Assembly: GCA_007117235.1 (NCBI GenBank) | Contig: SKGY01000112.1 | Span: 1 to 9,934, forward strand | DNA: 9,934 nucleotides | Direction of reading: 5' to 3' | Origin: Balneolaceae bacterium | Lineage (GTDB): Bacteria; Bacteroidota; Rhodothermia; Balneolales; Balneolaceae | In this document: positions 6,613-9,934 of the stretch, in pieces | How positions within the stretch are numbered: the first letter of the stretch is position 1 | Layout: each line of letters opens with the position of its first letter | Notes under the pieces: generated by a model | What the model saw: the letters and a program-made list of their open reading frames with translations, nothing else | The model's database searches: none | What the model was told of the DNA's origin: nothing | Program-made: the position numbers and the translations under genes

Positions 6613-9210
6613 CTAGTTCTCAAGACTTAGCCCGGCCCGTAAAGCACGCTCAATACGCTCTTTCGACTCAACAAGATGAGCTCTTGTATAGATGTCAAAA
6701 TTGTATGTTGGTGGTGTGAGACGTCGCTCAAGTCGCTCATGCAGATCCTGAAGCGTATATCTCGCAACTGCCCGAGCATCAGCCGGCGTACCGGATGGTG
6801 CATCGGTAATCAATTGAATCATTCCGTCAAGATGTGCACGCTGCAAATCTCGTCGGTTGCTATTTATATCACTGCCGGGAGCACGCCATGCCTCACTCCA
6901 AATTGCTTCAGTAACGGTGCCCATCATTTCGGGAATAGTAACAGTGTTTTCAGAACCAAATCTTACTTCTGTATCTCTGATTCGCTCAAGACGTGTTGGG
7001 TTCAGGAGTTGTGAAAGCAAACTCGTTTGAACGCCAAGAAGTGTTCTGTGAAGGGGATAATCTATTCGGCCTGAGTAGGTGTTACTTTGCCCCCAGTGAC
7101 TCCATCGGTTGGCGCCGAACTGTTGAAATACTTCCTGTGGAAGATCAATTGCATCTGCAGCGAATGCATAGTCAATAATAGTTTGGAGTGCTTCCTGCTG
7201 TTTTTCAAGTGGAATGGCTTCAAATGGCATACGTCCATTAGGGTCACCAACGTGGTCACGATACTGATACTGCCCGCCGATGTATTTAACGGTTGGCGCG
7301 AGTGCTCTTGCATACTGGAAGAAGGCACTCTGGAAAAGATCTGTTACCTCATAGTAAGGCATGTTATCATTCACAGCAATCTCAGGTAGCATTGGCAGCA
7401 TTCCGCGAATCATGTCTGCGCGATCACGACCCCAGGCTAGAGGGTCATCACTTAAACTGTAGACGTTTATATCCGGATCAATTGCACTTGCTCCCCTGGC
7501 ATCTTCATCCGTTCCGTAAGCATGACCCGGTTCAGCTGCACGTCGGGCAATTTCTTTTGCTTTATCATCATCAGGTGTATATCCGTAACTGATAACCCAG
7601 CGATCGTAACTTCCAACGCCCGGATTGTAAAAGTGTCCGTGATCATGACCATTAGCTGAAATGTTTGGAGATGGATAGTCCATTACAGAGCTAAACACGC
7701 CATTCTCAGCCGTAAATGATTTATCATGGAGTCGATCTAAAGGTGTATCAGTGGAAGACCGAAAGTTGTGCCGGAGACCAAGAGTATGGCCAACTTCGTG
7801 CATGGTAACCCAGCGTGTTGCTTCATCAACAAACTCATCGGGAAGGGCATCTCCCGGTTTCATCAAACCTGCCGCCAGCATTGACGCTCTTAACAGATTA
7901 GCCTGAGTACCCATCTCTGTGAAAAACGATTCTGTTTTGATGCCCATCGACATAGCTTCCAGCTCTTCGGCTGACACATCATAGATCTCAGTGATGGCTG
8001 TTTGGGGATCAACAAAATTTCTGAATGTATTTCTGTAGTTCACAAACATGTTGGCTTCATAGAGCTGATCTGAATCAAGGATTTCACCTGTTCGCGGATC
8101 AACAACTGATGGGCCAATTGCTCCATAGCCTGATTGATCGGACACATTCCACCGTAATGTTGCATATCTGATATCACCGGCTGAAACAGTGTCAGGCAGC
8201 ATTTTTGCACGAACGGCATTGCGGAAACCTGCCTCTTCAAATGCAACGCTCCAAGCTTCAATACCCTCCATCATCGGCTGTCGGTATCGCTCAGGAATGG
8301 TGTTTTCAAGATAGTAGGTAATTGGTTTTTTAGGCTCACAAAGGCCATCACTTCCGGCAGGACCATCACACTCCAATCTCCAACGGTTGATGTATCGCTG
8401 GAAAAAATCATCAGTGGTATCAGTAAAATCTTTGTGAACAGTCATAAAATAACCCAGACGATCATCAGCCATTCTCGGCTTCATGGGCTCTTCAGGAAGT
8501 TCAGCGATTGAGTAGAATATTGATACCGGAATAAATCGGTGATCAGCAACAGTTCGAGGTGCAGATGTTTCCTGATTACGGAAAGTTAGTTTTACCTGAA
8601 CATTACTGTTTTTCGGAAATGACTCAACCATCTCAACATAGCTTCGACCGCGATCGAAAGTGGCCCTTCCGGGCTGACCGGGTCTGTTTGATACCGCGCG
8701 CTGTACACGGGTACTAATGTCGGAAAGATCTCCAACAAACCAGTTGTAGGCGTCAATGAGCATTACGCCGTCAGAGTTTGTAGCAGCAATTTCAGCGGTT
8801 TCCAATACTGAGGTACCATATGTTATGTCAACCGCACGGGCCTGGGGTGTTCCCTCTTCGGCAACATATCGGTGTGGCTTATTTACGAGGAAGATTTTGT
8901 TTTCACGTTTCTCGAGAGCTACTATTTCAGCTTCAAAGATATTGAGCATCGTGCCTCCATAAAGACCGGCTGCTCCAATTCCTCTGGCTACTTTATAGTT
9001 TAACAAAAAGTCATTGTCGAGCTGATCTTCTGTGATTGCAAGGAAGAGTTTACCATCTTTTTGGTAGAAACTTAAGAAGCCGTCAATATGGGTGGCATTT
9101 TCAATCAGGTCGTTAAATTTCTTGTCGGGGTCGCTATCTGAACTGCTTTGCGCAGAAACAAAAAGTGGTAAAACAAGAAATGAGAGAAGTACAATAAGAT
9201 AGGTTCTCAT
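6613..9210 (-). CDS. Exported zinc-dependent metalloprotease (DUF5117/DUF4953-type)
   Basis: This complete 865-residue protein is exported: residues 1-20 form a signal peptide ending VSA before Gln21. The central region has the metzincin-like zinc site HEVGHTLGLRH (471-481), with His471, His475 and His481 as ligands and Glu472 as the general base, followed about 30 residues later by a Met-turn-like SSVMDYPSPN segment (Met510). The upstream segment IPERYRQPMMEGIEAW (305-320), leading into EEAGFRNA, and RYATLRWNVSD (348-358) are typical of large secreted zinc metalloproteases of Bacteroidota and Proteobacteria described by DUF5117 (N-terminal) and DUF4953 (peptidase part). Length matches that family. 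The natural substrates are not known; periplasmic or secreted protein degradation is inferred. The start is set by the signal peptide; no Shine-Dalgarno sequence is visible. A dyad symmetry lies 34-56 bp upstream, and a terminator follows the stop. Confidence 0.9.
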   Translation of the reverse strand: MRTYLIVLLSFLVLPLFVSAQSSSDSDPDKKFNDLIENATHIDGFLSFYQKDGKLFLAITEDQLDNDFLLNYKVARGIGAAGLYGGTMLNIFEAEIVALEKRENKIFLVNKPHRYVAEEGTPQARAVDITYGTSVLETAEIAATNSDGVMLIDAYNWFVGDLSDISTRVQRAVSNRPGQPGRATFDRGRSYVEMVESFPKNSNVQVKLTFRNQETSAPRTVADHRFIPVSIFYSIAELPEEPMKPRMADDRLGYFMTVHKDFTDTTDDFFQRYINRWRLECDGPAGSDGLCEPKKPITYYLENTIPERYRQPMMEGIEAWSVAFEEAGFRNAVRAKMLPDTVSAGDIRYATLRWNVSDQSGYGAIGPSVVDPRTGEILDSDQLYEANMFVNYRNTFRNFVDPQTAITEIYDVSAEELEAMSMGIKTESFFTEMGTQANLLRASMLAAGLMKPGDALPDEFVDEATRWVTMHEVGHTLGLRHNFRSSTDTPLDRLHDKSFTAENGVFSSVMDYPSPNISANGHDHGHFYNPGVGSYDRWVISYGYTPDDDKAKEIARRAAEPGHAYGTDEDARGASAIDPDINVYSLSDDPLAWGRDRADMIRGMLPMLPEIAVNDNMPYYEVTDLFQSAFFQYARALAPTVKYIGGQYQYRDHVGDPNGRMPFEAIPLEKQQEALQTIIDYAFAADAIDLPQEVFQQFGANRWSHWGQSNTYSGRIDYPLHRTLLGVQTSLLSQLLNPTRLERIRDTEVRFGSENTVTIPEMMGTVTEAIWSEAWRAPGSDINSNRRDLQRAHLDGMIQLITDAPSGTPADARAVARYTLQDLHERLERRLTPPTYNFDIYTRAHLVESKERIERALRAGLSLEN

Positions 9211-9243
9211 ATTAATTGGGATCTGTTATTGGGGAAATTTTTA

Positions 9244-9266
9244 TTTGTACTAGGCTAAAGTACAAA
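9244..9266. promoter_or_regulatory. Dyad symmetry upstream of the metalloprotease gene (operator or leader hairpin)
   Basis: TTTGTACT (9244-9251) and AGTACAAA (9259-9266) form a perfect 8-bp inverted repeat around the 7-base spacer AGGCTAA. It lies 34-56 bp upstream of the metalloprotease ATG. Its size and symmetry fit a binding site for a dimeric regulator, or a hairpin in the leader RNA. No regulator gene is adjacent and no consensus promoter was found to place it relative to transcription start, so function is inferred. Confidence 0.4.
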
Positions 9267-9366
9267 ACTGAACAGGAATCGTTTTTAAAAAGTTGTATTT
9301 GGGTAAGAGATGTAACTTTACATTGTGTTTAGCCTGATTTACCCCTAATTTTAATCTTTATTTACA

Positions 9367-9440
9367 CGGGACGTGGCTCAGTACGGTAGAGCGCTCGGCT
9401 GGGGGTCGAGAGGTCGCAAGTTCAAATCTTGTCGTCCCGA
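9367..9440 (+). tRNA. tRNA-Pro (anticodon GGG)
   Basis: All 74 bases fold as a standard cloverleaf. The acceptor arms CGGGACG (9367-9373) and CGTCCCG (9433-9439) pair perfectly; the D stem is GCTC/GAGC; the anticodon stem is CTCGG/TCGAG with one G-U pair around the loop CTGGGGG (9399-9405), placing anticodon GGG at 9401-9403; the T stem is GCAAG/CTTGT with loop TTCAAAT. The C1-G72 pair and discriminator A73 (9440) are the known identity features of bacterial tRNA-Pro. CCA is not encoded (the next bases are CTA). The 3' end is directly followed by a terminator and an integrase gene, so it may also serve as an attachment site. Confidence 0.95.
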
Positions 9441-9446
9441 CTAATC

Positions 9447-9488
9447 GAAAGTGTAAAGTGTTTTATTTTAACACTTTACACTTTTTTT
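9447..9488 (+). terminator. Intrinsic terminator after tRNA-Pro
   Basis: AAAGTGTAAAGTGTT (9448-9462) and AACACTTTACACTTT (9470-9484) form a perfect 15-bp stem with a 7-base loop TTATTTT; a run of seven T residues (9482-9488) overlaps and follows the right arm. It begins eight bases past the tRNA. Besides ending the tRNA transcript it would insulate the integrase gene from it. The opposite strand lacks a comparable T-run. Confidence 0.88.
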
Positions 9489-9497
9489 ATTCTCTTT

Positions 9498-9517
9498 ACT
9501 CCCCATATGACTCCCCA
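9498..9517 (+). repeat. Tandem direct repeat ACTCCCCA
   Basis: Two identical 8-bp copies, ACTCCCCA at 9498-9505 and 9510-9517, are separated by TATG, a 12-bp period close to one helical turn. They lie between the tRNA terminator and the integrase start. Short direct repeats in this position can be arm-type binding sites for the N-terminal domain of a tyrosine integrase or sites for an excisionase; that role is inferred. Confidence 0.55.
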
Positions 9518-9524
9518 AAATGTT

Positions 9525-9549
9525 ATACTGAAGAAAAACTCTTTAGTAT
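9525..9549 (+). promoter_or_regulatory. Hairpin or dyad overlapping the integrase start codon
   Basis: ATACTGAAGA (9525-9534) and TCTTTAGTAT (9540-9549) pair over 10 positions with one G-U, around the 5-base loop AAAAC. The right arm includes the first two bases of the integrase ATG (9548-9550). In RNA it would fold the initiation site into a stem and could hold integrase translation down; in DNA it could be an operator. The stem is AT-rich, so its strength is modest. Confidence 0.4.
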
Positions 9550-9934
9550 GAACATATCTCTCAAACTGGATAAGAACCAACCAAATTCTGAAAATCTATT
9601 TCCTCTCTATGTCAGAATTCGTGGGAAAAAACCAAACGGAAAAACCACCGAGTCATCTATTTCATCAGGTTTATATCTTAAATCCAATCACATCACGGAT
9701 GGTTCATTAAAAACAGGGATAAAAAACTACTCTGATAAACAAAGAGTCGTTGATTCTTTGATCTCTGATATAGAACATGTCATCAGTTTAATGAAAAGTG
9801 ATGGATTGGCACCCACTCCACAGGTAGTAAAAAAACGATATGAGGATCTCAAGAAAACTAAAACTCTAAATTCACCTCAACTCATATCTTTTTGGGGTGG
9901 ATTTCAAGAATTTCTTGATTCAAAAAAACACCTT
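9548..9934 (+). CDS. Tyrosine site-specific integrase, N-terminal fragment
   Basis: The frame stays open from the ATG at 9548 to the right edge, giving 129 residues of an unfinished protein. The N-terminus NISLKLDKNQPNSENLFPLYVRIRG, then the SSISSGLYLKSNHI segment, is the beta-stranded arm-type DNA-binding domain common in Bacteroidota integrases (usual form: VSLKLR..., PIYLRI..., STGIYI...W). It is followed by a helical stretch (about 65-105) and by LISFWGGFQEFLDSKKHL (112-129), the beginning of the SAM-like core-binding domain. The catalytic domain with its Arg/His/Tyr residues lies beyond the window, so activity cannot be judged. The protein would catalyse integration and excision, probably at the adjacent tRNA-Pro gene. 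No Shine-Dalgarno sequence is evident and the start codon is partly inside a hairpin. Confidence 0.8.
   Translation, partial: MNISLKLDKNQPNSENLFPLYVRIRGKKPNGKTTESSISSGLYLKSNHITDGSLKTGIKNYSDKQRVVDSLISDIEHVISLMKSDGLAPTPQVVKKRYEDLKKTKTLNSPQLISFWGGFQEFLDSKKHL

Larger units (their letters stand above)
9441..9934 (+). mobile_element. Left end of a tRNA-Pro-associated integrative element (partial)
   Basis: A tyrosine integrase gene starts 107 bp downstream of the tRNA-Pro 3' end and points away from it, the usual arrangement of genomic islands and integrative elements that insert at tRNA 3' ends. Between them lie a tandem 8-bp repeat (9498-9517) and a hairpin at the integrase start, which could be integrase-associated sites. 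The crossover site is probably in the T arm to 3' end of the tRNA, so the true boundary may fall inside 9418-9440. The DNA here looks more AT-rich than the chromosome to the left. The far end and cargo are outside the window, and no second tRNA fragment is visible to prove the boundary. Confidence 0.6.

Noticed and set aside
9298..9320. TTTG (9298-9301) with TAACTTTA (9313-9320) as the tRNA-Pro promoter.
   Set aside because: Spacing is only 11 bases and the second element is imperfect. The tRNA must have a promoter, but I cannot place it.
1..9934. CRISPR arrays, toxin-antitoxin pairs, retrons or defence genes.
   Set aside because: No regular repeat-spacer pattern and no matching protein families were seen. 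Any such cargo would be to the right of the window, inside the integrative element.

Overview
The window looks like chromosome from a member of the Bacteroidota/Balneolota group, probably environmental or marine. This is an inference. It rests on the moderate-to-low GC by eye, on start codons that mostly lack a Shine-Dalgarno sequence, on a TTTG-N20-TACCTTTG promoter of the Bacteroidota type upstream of the gene at 619, on many exported peptidases and lipoproteins, and on a Bacteroidota-type tyrosine integrase beside a tRNA gene. No rRNA or taxonomic marker gene is present, so the lineage is not proven.

Layout. Positions 1-381 (minus) hold the first 127 residues of an exported S9-family peptidase running off the left edge. 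A 237-bp divergent gap follows, then a 115-aa unrecognised soluble protein (619-966) with its own consensus promoter and a perfect-stem terminator. Next on the plus strand are a MaoC/HTD2-like acyl-CoA hydratase (1095-1946), an NAD-type aldehyde dehydrogenase (2037-3464) and a tandem-domain universal stress protein (3657-4574). The stress protein converges, nine bases apart, on a minus-strand block of envelope genes: an M24 (Xaa-Pro type) peptidase lipoprotein (4584-5897), a small two-cysteine lipoprotein (6107-6484) and a large exported zinc metalloprotease (6613-9210). The metalloprotease has its own terminator, rich in G-U pairs. At the right edge a tRNA-Pro(GGG) gene (9367-9440) is followed by a strong terminator hairpin, a tandem 8-bp repeat and the start of a tyrosine recombinase (9548 to the edge). 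This is the layout of an integrative element inserted at a tRNA 3' end.

How the genes fit together. The plus-strand block is cytoplasmic metabolism and stress; the hydratase and dehydrogenase could serve one acyl-CoA/aldehyde catabolic route, but nothing here fixes the substrate. The minus-strand genes, with the S9 peptidase, suit peptide scavenging or protein turnover at the cell envelope. Most of the window is ordinary chromosome. I did not find an obvious undescribed system. The part most likely to lead to accessory or novel content is the element that begins at the right edge, whose cargo lies outside the window.
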